Origin: Candidatus Alistipes stercoravium
Lineage (GTDB): Bacteria; Bacteroidota; Bacteroidia; Bacteroidales; Rikenellaceae
Direction of reading: 5' to 3'
Assembly: GCA_019119615.1 (NCBI GenBank)
Contig: DWWQ01000048.1
Coordinates: 1 to 58,606 of the forward strand
Length of the DNA stretch: 58,606 nt
Made by a program: the position numbers and the translations under genes. Positions 51,597-58,606 of this stretch are shown in pieces (position 1 is the first letter of the stretch; each line of letters opens with the position of its first letter). The notes under the pieces are model-generated. The model was not told the DNA's origin. It ran no database searches and saw nothing but the letters and a program-made list of their open reading frames with translations.

Positions 51597-52697
51597 CTAT
51601 TTCTTGCAAACCACCTGATTCCTGTACCGGACGTCGATCGTGCGGTAGGCATCCCACCCGATCACCGAAAGGCCGCTCCGATAAAACCGCAGGAGCTTGT
51701 CGAACTTGGCCTCCACATCGTCCAGACGGCCGAAGAGAATCGTAAAACGGCCGCTGCGGGGTGTGAGTTCCACCTCCAATGCGCCGCTGGAGGTCGTCCG
51801 AGCCACTATCTGCACCACTTCCGACCTCCAGAAATCATCCTCCTCGACAATCTTTACAAAGGTAAGGAGTTTCACGAAATCTTCGTAGCTTTTTTCCAAT
51901 TTTTTTTGTGCCGCACGCTCGGACTGCTGGCGCGCCGCAATCTGCTCGACGCGCTCGCGATAGACCCGGCTGCGGTAGCGGTACAGACGCCGCAGCTCCG
52001 CCTTTTTTTCACGCAGCTCCTCCACCCGTTTGTCGAAGGCCTCGGAGCTCTCGCCGCGCCACCACTGCCGCTTGATCCGCATGCGCCGCACCGCCGCCAG
52101 GTCGCGGTCGTTCTCGATTTCCCGGCGGTAGTAGGGATACTTCTCGTGCTCGAGCTCCTCGATGCGGCGGTCGATCTCTGCAAGACGGCTGTCGATATGA
52201 GCCCGTACCTCCCCCGAATAATCACCCGGGAAGGGCGGGCGGTAGCTGCCCGTAACGACCGGGACGTAGAGCGACGAGGCGCGCGGCGCCCCGAAGACAT
52301 GCCCGTCGGCCGTGGCGTAGAGGTTCAGGCCGTCGGTGAGCAGGCGCAGCAACGGCTTGCGCTGGCTGATCTCGATATGCAGCACCGCATCGTAGTCGAT
52401 GTAGGCCACGGCCTCATCGACGAAGCCGTTGCGGGCGATCAGCAGCTCGATGGCCGTCAGATCCACCTCCCCGACGGCCGTCCCGACGGTCGGGATGCGG
52501 CTCGAGGAGATCCAGCGGCGCACCATCTCCGCGGAGACGAGATGTCCCTGCGAGGTGCTGTCCACCACCTCGATCTGCAGGCGGGCGACCTTGCGTGCCT
52601 TGCGGTTGCGGCGTGCCGCGGCGGAGGCCCAGACCACATAGCCGGCAACGGAGAGCCACAGCAGCGTGAGCAGTGCGTATTTGAGCGTTCGATTCAA
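51597..52697 (-). CDS. ftsQ: Cell division protein FtsQ with a large charged insertion
   Basis: 366 residues, about 100 longer than usual for Bacteroidota FtsQ. One membrane helix (about 7-25), then the POTRA domain (about 38-112) and beta-domain start ending at LYVPVVTG (143-150). Residues about 155-268 are highly charged, Arg/Glu-rich and probably coiled-coil (RLAEIDRRIEELEHEKYPYY ... KRVEELREKKAELRRLYRYR). The beta domain resumes at YEDFVKLLTFVKIVEEDDFW and continues with VVQIVARTTSSGALEVELTP. Position between murC and ftsA supports the identification. The function of the insertion is unknown. Confidence 0.9.
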   Translation of the reverse strand: MNRTLKYALLTLLWLSVAGYVVWASAAARRNRKARKVARLQIEVVDSTSQGHLVSAEMVRRWISSSRIPTVGTAVGEVDLTAIELLIARNGFVDEAVAYIDYDAVLHIEISQRKPLLRLLTDGLNLYATADGHVFGAPRASSLYVPVVTGSYRPPFPGDYSGEVRAHIDSRLAEIDRRIEELEHEKYPYYRREIENDRDLAAVRRMRIKRQWWRGESSEAFDKRVEELREKKAELRRLYRYRSRVYRERVEQIAARQQSERAAQKKLEKSYEDFVKLLTFVKIVEEDDFWRSEVVQIVARTTSSGALEVELTPRSGRFTILFGRLDDVEAKFDKLLRFYRSGLSVIGWDAYRTIDVRYRNQVVCKK

Positions 52698-52729
52698 GCG
52701 AGAGCGGGTTTTTGCATTGTTTCAGGATT

Positions 52730-54118
52730 TTACGACCGGCATTTGGCGCGCAGCCGTTCGGCGATCGCCGCGCAGCAGGCGTCGATGTTACCCGCGCCGA
52801 ACGAGATCACCACATCGGTAGGCATCGCGGCCACCGTGTCGGCCAGCTGCTCGCGCGGCACGATGCGGCAGGGGACGCGCACCAGGCCGGCGATCATCTC
52901 CGAGCCCACCCCTTCGATCGGCTCCTCGCGCGCCGGGTAGATCGGCAGCAGCACCACCTCGTCGGCCAACGACAGCGCCTCGGCAAACTCGCGGTAGAGG
53001 TCGCGCGTACGGGTATAAAGGTGCGGCTGGAAGAGCGCCGTGATGCGCCGTCCGGGGAACATCCGCCGCACGGAGGTGAGCGTCGCGGCCAGCTCGCGCG
53101 GATGGTGCGCATAGTCGTCCATGTAGACCTGCCCGGGCGTATTGAGGTAGAAGTCGAAGCGGCGCTTCACCCCCGTAAAGGAGGCCAGCGCCTCGCGGAG
53201 CGGCTCTTCGGCAAGTTCCGACCCTTCGGCCCGCGCGGCGCACCACACCGAGGCGACGGCCGCCACGGCATTTTCGATATTGACCCAGCCGGGAATGCCC
53301 AGCGTAAGATCGCCGATCACGCCCGAGGGGGTTACCAGCTCGAAGCGGTAGTGGCCTCCCTCCGCAAGACGGATGTTGCGGGCGTAGAAGTCGCACGGCG
53401 TATCGTAGGCGTAGCGGTAGATCGTAACGCGCGGATTGTCGAGCGTGATCTCCACGCCCTGCTTGATGACAAGGCTGCCGCCCGGGCGGATCTGCCGCAC
53501 GAACTGCGAGAAGGCCTCCTTGACCGCCTCGTGCGTGCCGTAGATATCCAGATGGTCGGCATCCGCGGAGGTTACGACCGCCACGTCGGGATAGAGGCGC
53601 AGGAACGAACGGTCGAACTCGTCGGCCTCAACGGCCAGACGCGGTCCGTCGCCCAGCACGAGGTTGCCGCCGAAATTCTTCGACAGACCGCCCAGGAAGG
53701 CCGAGCCGCCGCCCGTCAGCGCACGGTTGAGCCATGCCACGAGCGTCGTGGTGGTCGTCTTGCCGTGCGTGCCGGCCACGGCCATGACGTATTTACCCTC
53801 GGCCAGGTGGCCAAGCATCTGCGAGCGCTTCTCGATCGTGAAGCCCTGCTCGCGGAAGTAGACGAATTCACCCAGATCGTGCGGCACGGCCGGCGTGTAG
53901 ACCACGATCGTCGTGGCCGGATCGAGGAACGGGGCGGGAATCCGCCGCACGTCGTCCTCGTAATGGACCGAGGCCCCTTCGGCCTCGAGGGCCTCCGTGA
54001 GCGACGAGGGGGTCCGGTCATAGCCGGCGACCCGGCGGCCTTCGTGGAGGAAGTAGCGCGCCAGGGCACTCATGCCGATGCCGCCGATTCCGAGAAAATA
54101 GACGTTTTCGAATTTCAT
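52730..54118 (-). CDS. murC: UDP-N-acetylmuramate--L-alanine ligase
   Basis: First amino-acid ligase of peptidoglycan precursor synthesis, 462 residues. N-terminal GIGGIGMSALARYFL binds UDP-MurNAc, the ATP loop is GTHGKTTTTTLVAWL, and the C-terminal domain has DYAHHPRELAATL and FQPHLYTRTRDL. Start ATG 54118 (MKFENVYFLGIGGIG); the frame remains open upstream but the extension is not family-like. It lies 28 bases after murG and before ftsQ, normal dcw order. Confidence 0.97.
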   Translation of the reverse strand: MKFENVYFLGIGGIGMSALARYFLHEGRRVAGYDRTPSSLTEALEAEGASVHYEDDVRRIPAPFLDPATTIVVYTPAVPHDLGEFVYFREQGFTIEKRSQMLGHLAEGKYVMAVAGTHGKTTTTTLVAWLNRALTGGGSAFLGGLSKNFGGNLVLGDGPRLAVEADEFDRSFLRLYPDVAVVTSADADHLDIYGTHEAVKEAFSQFVRQIRPGGSLVIKQGVEITLDNPRVTIYRYAYDTPCDFYARNIRLAEGGHYRFELVTPSGVIGDLTLGIPGWVNIENAVAAVASVWCAARAEGSELAEEPLREALASFTGVKRRFDFYLNTPGQVYMDDYAHHPRELAATLTSVRRMFPGRRITALFQPHLYTRTRDLYREFAEALSLADEVVLLPIYPAREEPIEGVGSEMIAGLVRVPCRIVPREQLADTVAAMPTDVVISFGAGNIDACCAAIAERLRAKCRS

Positions 54119-54146
54119 ATCCTGTTTGCAAACCTTTTTTTCAACG

Positions 54147-55259
54147 TTACCTTGCTTCTGCGGGCAGCAGCGCGGCAATCCGCTCCACGATGCGCTCCGC
54201 GGCGTCGGGACGCGCCAGCGTCTCGATGCGGCGGCTCATCTCCGCACGCCGCGCGGGGTCGCCGAGCAGCTCCACGGCCCGCCGCATCCCCTCCTCGCGG
54301 CACACGGCATCGGGCACGAGCAGCGCGGCGCCCTTCGATTCGAGGGCCCGGGCATTCTTCGTCTGATGGTCCTCCGCCACATTGGGCGAGGGGACGAAGA
54401 TCACCGGCTTGCCCACCAGGCAGAGCTCCGAGACCGTTCCGGCGCCGCTGCGCGAAACCACCACGTCGGCCGCCGCATAGGCGTAGTCCATGCGTTCGAT
54501 GAAGGCCCCCTGCCAGACATGCCCGGCGGGATGCGCCGCCAGGAAGGCCTGCATCTCCCGCTCGTAGTATTTGCCCGTCTGCCAGATCACCTGCACGGGG
54601 GCCGTGCCGCCCGTTTCGAGGATCCAGTGCTTCATCATCTCGTTCAGCGAACGCGTGCCGAGCGACCCGCCGACGACCAGCACCACCGGAAGGTCATCGC
54701 GCAGTCCGTAGTATTTCAGCGCTTCCGTACGGTCGGCGCCCTCCTTCGAGAAACGTCCCCGCAGGGGATTTCCCGTCAGGACGATCCGATCGGCCGGGAA
54801 GAAGCGCTCCATGCCCTCGTAGGCCGTGCAGATGCAGCGCGCCCCGCGGGCGAGGATCTTATTCGTAACCCCGGCATAGGAGTTCTGCTCCTGGATGACC
54901 GTGGGGACCCCCATGCGCTGGGCGGCCCACAGCACCGGAGCGCTCGCATAGCCGCCGAAGCCCACAACCACGTCGGCCCTGAAGTCGCGGATCGTGCGGC
55001 GCGCCAGCCGCAGGCTCCTGAGCACCTTGAACGGAACCAGCAGGTTGTGCCAGTCCAGCCGGCGCTGCAGCCCGGCGATGGGCAGCCCGACGATCCGGTA
55101 ACCCAGCGCCGGAACCTTCTCCATCTCCATCTTGCCCTCGGCGCCCACGAAGAGCAGCTCCGCGTCATCGCCGAAACGCCGCTTGAGCGCCTCGGCCACC
55201 GCAACGGCCGGGTAGATATGGCCGCCCGTGCCGCCGCCCGAAAGGATGATCTTTTTCAT
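54147..55259 (-). CDS. murG: Undecaprenyl-PP-MurNAc-pentapeptide GlcNAc transferase
   Basis: Makes lipid II from lipid I at the inner membrane face, 370 residues, GT28. The first glycine loop is SGGGTGGHIYPAVAVAEAL, the second GFGGYASAPVLWAA, and the UDP-GlcNAc site is VVGGSLGTRSLNEMM with SRSGAGTVSELCLVGKP and PSPNVAEDHQTKNA. It is the first dcw gene here: ftsW, murD and mraY are not upstream. Instead a beta-barrel gene ends 12 bases before its ATG. Confidence 0.97.
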   Translation of the reverse strand: MKKIILSGGGTGGHIYPAVAVAEALKRRFGDDAELLFVGAEGKMEMEKVPALGYRIVGLPIAGLQRRLDWHNLLVPFKVLRSLRLARRTIRDFRADVVVGFGGYASAPVLWAAQRMGVPTVIQEQNSYAGVTNKILARGARCICTAYEGMERFFPADRIVLTGNPLRGRFSKEGADRTEALKYYGLRDDLPVVLVVGGSLGTRSLNEMMKHWILETGGTAPVQVIWQTGKYYEREMQAFLAAHPAGHVWQGAFIERMDYAYAAADVVVSRSGAGTVSELCLVGKPVIFVPSPNVAEDHQTKNARALESKGAALLVPDAVCREEGMRRAVELLGDPARRAEMSRRIETLARPDAAERIVERIAALLPAEAR

Positions 55260-55271
55260 TTATTTCTGTGA

Positions 55272-55865
55272 TTATCTACAGCCCCCACCGAAAACTACAC
55301 CGAGCGAAAGTCCGAAATGACGATTTGCCTTTTCCTGCAGCTTGTAATCGAGGGTAACACGAAGGTGGTGAAACAACTCTACGCCAATACGCGGCATGAA
55401 ACAGAGAGATCCCGTCCTGGTTCCCGTCGAGAATCCGCCCCAGTTGGACTGCGAGTCATCGAAGGTAATCGGAGCCGAATTATCCAAAGAGGCATAACCC
55501 AGGCCGATGCCCGCGAAGAGTGAAATTTTCTTACAACGCCGAAAATTGTAATCCGACACGGCCATTACGTTCCAGGTCCTGAATTTCAACTGTCCGGCAT
55601 TGACGGACTCTCGGTGGAAAATCGTTCCACCTGCCTGCACGCCGATATCCAACGGAACGCGCTGCATATTATATCGTGCTTCAGCATAAAAAGTTGCTCC
55701 GAGTTTGTTCTTGTCGAAATTCAGCTTGTCGGCTCCGAAAGAAAAGCCTCCGCCGATTTCCCCCTCGATACGGCCAACCTTACGATCTGCAACCGTGGAT
55801 TGGCTGGTTTGAGCATTACCCTGTATGCAACACAGCAGGGCAAATGCAAAGATTAACTTTTTCAT
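55272..55865 (-). CDS. Small outer-membrane beta-barrel-like protein, low GC
   Basis: 197 residues with signal peptide (MKKLIFAFALLCCIQGNAQ) and a pattern of alternating, aromatic-rich strands (GEIGGGFSFGADKL, GATFYAEARYNMQ, SLFAGIGLGYASL, LRVTLDYKLQEKANRHFG) ending in a hydrophobic strand, as in eight-stranded OmpA/OmpW-like barrels. The family is not identified. Composition is visibly less GC-rich than the dcw genes beside it. An in-frame ATG at 55895 gives a ten-residue extension that duplicates KKLIF; the signal peptide favours 55865. It sits where ftsW would be expected and abuts murG. Confidence 0.72.
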   Translation of the reverse strand: MKKLIFAFALLCCIQGNAQTSQSTVADRKVGRIEGEIGGGFSFGADKLNFDKNKLGATFYAEARYNMQRVPLDIGVQAGGTIFHRESVNAGQLKFRTWNVMAVSDYNFRRCKKISLFAGIGLGYASLDNSAPITFDDSQSNWGGFSTGTRTGSLCFMPRIGVELFHHLRVTLDYKLQEKANRHFGLSLGVVFGGGCR

Positions 55866-55880
55866 AAAGATTAACTTTTT
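55848..55880. repeat. Direct repeat across the barrel-gene start codon
   Basis: AAAGATTAACTTTTT occurs at 55848-55862 and 55866-55880 with an 18-base period, so KKLIF is encoded twice around the ATG at 55865. This is a short tandem duplication. Confidence 0.8.
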
Positions 55881-55981
55881 ATAATAAACACTCATTTCCC
55901 GTTTTTTCCGCCCTGCGAGTTCCCTTCCTTTTCCAACCCGACGTTTCCGGGCTTGTTGCACGCCCCGGTTTCGCCTTCCGT

Positions 55982-57523
55982 TCAACGCCCCCAAGTGCCG
56001 CGGTCGAGCGAACGGTAGTTGATCGCCTCGGCAACGTCCGCCGCCGAGATTGCCTCCCGCCCGGCCAGGTCGGCGATCGTACGCGCCACCCGCCGGATGC
56101 GGTCGTAGGCCCGGGCCGAGAGCGACAGCCGCTCCATCGCCCGCTCCAGAAGAGCTGCAGACGCCGCGTCGAGGCGGCCGTACTCGGCCAGCATGGCGCT
56201 GTTCATCATCGCATTCGTATGCACGCCGGGGATGTTGCGGAAACGCTCCGCCTGCACCTCCCGGGCCCGGACGACCCGCTCGCGGATCGCGGCGCTCGGT
56301 TCTCCCGAAGCCGCCGCCGAAAGCTCTCCCGGTGCCACGGGTGTTACCTCGATGTGCAGGTCGATGCGGTCCATCAGAGGCCCCGAGATCCGCCCCATAT
56401 AACGCTGCACGCTCCCCGGGGAGCAGATGCACTCGCGGTCCGGATGGTTGTAGTAACCGCACGGGCAGGGGTTCATCGCCGCCACGAGGATGAAGTTCGC
56501 GGGATACTCCACACTGTAACGGGCCCGCGCAACGACGACACGCTTCTCCTCCAGGGGCTGGCGCAGCACCTCGAGCGTGCTGCGGCCGAATTCGGGCAGT
56601 TCGTCGAGGAAGAGCACGCCGTTGTGGGCCAGCGACACCTCGCCCGGATTGGGCGACTGCCCGCCGCCGATGAGCGCGACCTGCGACGTGAGGTGGTGCG
56701 GCGCGCGGAACGGCCGCCGGGTCATCAGCCCGCATGCCCGGCCGATCTTCCCGGCCACGGAGTGGATCTTCGTCGTCTCGAGGGCCTCCTCGGGCGTCAG
56801 CGGCGGGAGGATCGTCGGCAGGCGCCGCGCGAGCATCGTCTTGCCCGAGCCGGGCGAGCCGACCATCAGCACGTTGTGGCCTCCGGCCGCGGCGATCTCC
56901 AGCGCCCGCTTGGCCACGCTCTGCCCCCGCACGTCGGCGAAGTCCTCGGCAAAGAGTTCCTCCCCCTCCGCGGCGGCATCATACGCCGTAACGGGCTGCG
57001 GCGCGAGCGTTTTCTCGCCGTTGAGAAAGGCCACGGTCTCGGCCAGTGTCCCGACGCCGTAGACTTCGAGGCCCTCGACGACAGCCGCCTCTGCGGCATT
57101 GGCCTGCGGCAGCACGAGCCGCCGCAATCCCGCCTCGCGGGCACAGATTGCCAGCGGCAGCACACCCCGCACGGCATTGAGCCGTCCGTCGAGCGAAAGT
57201 TCCCCGACGAACATCGTATCTTCGACTGCCGCGGCCCCGATGCGGCCCATCGCCGCGAGAATCCCCACGGCGATCGGCAGGTCGAAGCCCGAGCCCTCCT
57301 TGCGCAGGTCGGCCGGCGCGAGGCTCACGACCACCTTGCGGCCCGACATCCGCTCGCCCGAATTCTCGAACGCCGAGCGGATGCGCTGTTCGCTCTCCTT
57401 GACAGCGTTGTCCGGGAGCCCCACCAGATAGAGGCCCAGACCGCCCCCGGCGATATTGACCTCGACGGTTACCGCCACGGCGTCGATGCCGCAGATGGCG
57501 CCTGCATGGGTACGGATGAACAT
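55982..57523 (-). CDS. comM: YifB/ComM-family AAA ATPase
   Basis: 513 residues: N-terminal ChlI-like S5-fold domain (about 20-165; LYLVGLPDNAVKESEQRI, GSGFDLPIAVGIL), Mg-chelatase AAA core with Walker A GSPGSGKTMLARRLP and Walker B GVLFLDELPEFGR, a Cys cluster CPCGYYNHPDRECIC typical of the family, and a C-terminal helical lid. ComM is a hexameric helicase promoting branch migration during natural transformation in Vibrio and Haemophilus; the role in Bacteroidota is untested. No competence genes are adjacent. Confidence 0.93.
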   Translation of the reverse strand: MFIRTHAGAICGIDAVAVTVEVNIAGGGLGLYLVGLPDNAVKESEQRIRSAFENSGERMSGRKVVVSLAPADLRKEGSGFDLPIAVGILAAMGRIGAAAVEDTMFVGELSLDGRLNAVRGVLPLAICAREAGLRRLVLPQANAAEAAVVEGLEVYGVGTLAETVAFLNGEKTLAPQPVTAYDAAAEGEELFAEDFADVRGQSVAKRALEIAAAGGHNVLMVGSPGSGKTMLARRLPTILPPLTPEEALETTKIHSVAGKIGRACGLMTRRPFRAPHHLTSQVALIGGGQSPNPGEVSLAHNGVLFLDELPEFGRSTLEVLRQPLEEKRVVVARARYSVEYPANFILVAAMNPCPCGYYNHPDRECICSPGSVQRYMGRISGPLMDRIDLHIEVTPVAPGELSAAASGEPSAAIRERVVRAREVQAERFRNIPGVHTNAMMNSAMLAEYGRLDAASAALLERAMERLSLSARAYDRIRRVARTIADLAGREAISAADVAEAINYRSLDRGTWGR

Positions 57524-57550
57524 GGCCGCAAAATCTTAATTAGCAGAGTA

Positions 57551-58606
57551 TCAGAAGGGCGCCTCCTCGTCCAGTGCGCGGGGTTTCAGGTCGAACTCCG
57601 TGCTCCCGGAGGCCCCGCCCAGCGCCCCGCCGAACGAGGCCGGAGCCATATTGTTCGAGCCGCTGGCGTAGTCGTCGTAGGCCTGCTGCGCCTCGGAGGC
57701 CTGCGCCGGGGGCATCATCGTATCGTCGAGGTCGGCGAAACGCGCCTGCTCCTTGATGAAGCGCAGCGGCACGTCGCAGACGGCGCCGTTGCGGTGCTTG
57801 GCGATGATGATCTCCGCCACGCCGGCCGTGGGCATGCCGTTCTCGTCCTGGTTGATGCCGTAGTACTCCGGACGGTGGATGAAGGCGACGATGTCGGCAT
57901 CCTGCTCGATGGCGCCCGACTCGCGGAGGTCCGAGAGCTGGGGCCGCTTCGAGCCGCCGCGCATCTCCGTGGCACGGCTCAACTGCGAAAGGGCGATCAC
58001 CGGGACGTTCAGCTCCTTGGCGATGGCCTTGAGCGTCCGCGAGATGAAGGCCACCTCCTGCTCGCGGTTGCCCTTCGTATCCTGGTTGCCGGTCATCAGC
58101 TGCAGGTAGTCGATGATGATGATCTTGATGTCGTTGTGGATCTTCAGACGACGGGCCTTCGAGCGGAACTCGAAGACCGACAGCGCCGGCGTGTCGTCGA
58201 TATAGAGCGGCGCCGCGGCCAGCGGCTTGGTCGCCGACTCGAGGTGGCGCCATTGCTCGGGCGTCAGGCGGCCCGACTTGACGTCGTTGCCCGCGAGGCC
58301 CGTCTCGGCGATGATGAGTCGCATCATCAGCTGCACGGCCGACATCTCGAGCGAGAAGAAGGCCACGCCCTGCTCGTAGTTCACGGCCATGTTGCGGGCC
58401 ATCGAGAGCACGAAGGCCGTCTTGCCCATCGAAGGGCGCGCCGCGACGATAATCAGGTCCGAAAGCTGCCAGCCGAGCGTTACGCGGTCCAGCGCCACGA
58501 AACCCGAGGGCACGCCGTTGAGCGAGCTCGAGTTCTTCGAGGCCTCCTCGATCTGCTGAAGCGCCCGGGCCAGCAGCTCCTTCGACGACTGCACCGAACG
58601 CTTGAC
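57551..58606 (-). CDS. dnaB: Replicative DNA helicase DnaB, N-terminal part missing
   Basis: Hexameric 5'-3' helicase of the replication fork; only the C-terminal RecA-like domain (about 350 residues) is in the window and the frame is open to the edge. Walker A is ARPSMGKTAFVLSMA, with FSLEMS, IIIIDYLQLM (Walker B) and SQLSRATEMRG. The tail (about the last 60 residues) is Ala/Ser/Gly-rich low complexity ending DEEAPF. No intein interrupts the part visible. It lies 27 bases upstream of comM on the same strand. Confidence 0.97.
   Translation of the reverse strand, partial: VKRSVQSSKELLARALQQIEEASKNSSSLNGVPSGFVALDRVTLGWQLSDLIIVAARPSMGKTAFVLSMARNMAVNYEQGVAFFSLEMSAVQLMMRLIIAETGLAGNDVKSGRLTPEQWRHLESATKPLAAAPLYIDDTPALSVFEFRSKARRLKIHNDIKIIIIDYLQLMTGNQDTKGNREQEVAFISRTLKAIAKELNVPVIALSQLSRATEMRGGSKRPQLSDLRESGAIEQDADIVAFIHRPEYYGINQDENGMPTAGVAEIIIAKHRNGAVCDVPLRFIKEQARFADLDDTMMPPAQASEAQQAYDDYASGSNNMAPASFGGALGGASGSTEFDLKPRALDEEAPF

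Noticed and set aside
51587..51652. ATG start for FtsA inside ftsQ
   Set aside because: It would overlap ftsQ by about 55 bases; the GTG at 51586 begins the normal FtsA N-terminus.

Overview
The window is 58.6 kb of GC-rich (roughly 60 percent by eye) chromosomal DNA from a Bacteroidota bacterium, most likely Bacteroidales and close to Alistipes (Rikenellaceae). Support: the -7 promoter element TAnnTTTG, often with TTG 18-21 bases upstream, recurs before genes; Shine-Dalgarno sequences are not obvious; the arginine pathway is the N-succinyl type with ArgF'; and family-specific genes are present (DUF4270, DUF4837, DUF3098, GldE-like CNNM protein, FucP-type sugar permease). Most of it is core genome. 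I see no tRNA or rRNA gene, insertion sequence, phage gene or CRISPR array.

Layout. 1-658: end of a str operon on the minus strand (rpsG partial, rpsL). 1030-1518: dps. 2009-7009: leuS, a secreted esterase, prfA. 7120-10813: a small plug/TonB-like protein, menA, then tightly coupled xseA, xseB and a zinc-ribbon methyltransferase. 10867-12289: a lower-GC methyltransferase and a hemolysin III-type membrane protein, both minus. 12370-22838: a RelA/SpoT homologue followed by an arginine operon (GNAT, argG, argC, argD, argF', argB, argE', argH). 22951-24230: efp and a polysaccharide deacetylase on minus. 24387-28438: DUF4837 lipoprotein, cardiolipin synthase and a lipoprotein that looks caspase/gingipain-like. 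28537-30970: a NarL-type two-component system and surE on minus. 31382-31759: rplS behind a long leader. 31909-34243: FucP permease and a polyprenyl diphosphate synthase on minus. 34331-40696: YfhO, ftsX, DUF3098, uppP, truB, queA. 40763-46835: a half-length starch-synthase-like protein, DUF4270 lipoprotein, topA and a secreted C1 peptidase. 46919-58606 (minus): PPTase, gldE, then ftsZ, ftsA, ftsQ, murC, murG (distal dcw cluster), an unrelated low-GC beta-barrel gene abutting murG, comM/yifB and the 3' part of dnaB.

Functional themes are translation, envelope and cell division (FtsX, UppP, MurC, MurG, FtsQ, FtsA, FtsZ, polyprenyl synthase), arginine synthesis placed behind a stringent-response gene, and lipid or menaquinone supply.

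The most unusual signal is not a gene. The pentamer GTSAC (GTCAC/GTGAC) is almost absent: I found two copies in the whole window, where base composition alone predicts about 125. Val-Thr codon pairs are written GTT-ACG or GTA-ACG instead of with the usually preferred GTC/GTG. This points to long-term selection against one palindromic word, as for a restriction site or another sequence-specific process. Secondary leads are the caspase-like lipoprotein, an RSH enzyme with an altered hydrolase site, a large charged insertion in FtsQ, a fused plug/TonB protein, a probably leaderless polyprenyl synthase gene and the rplS leader.
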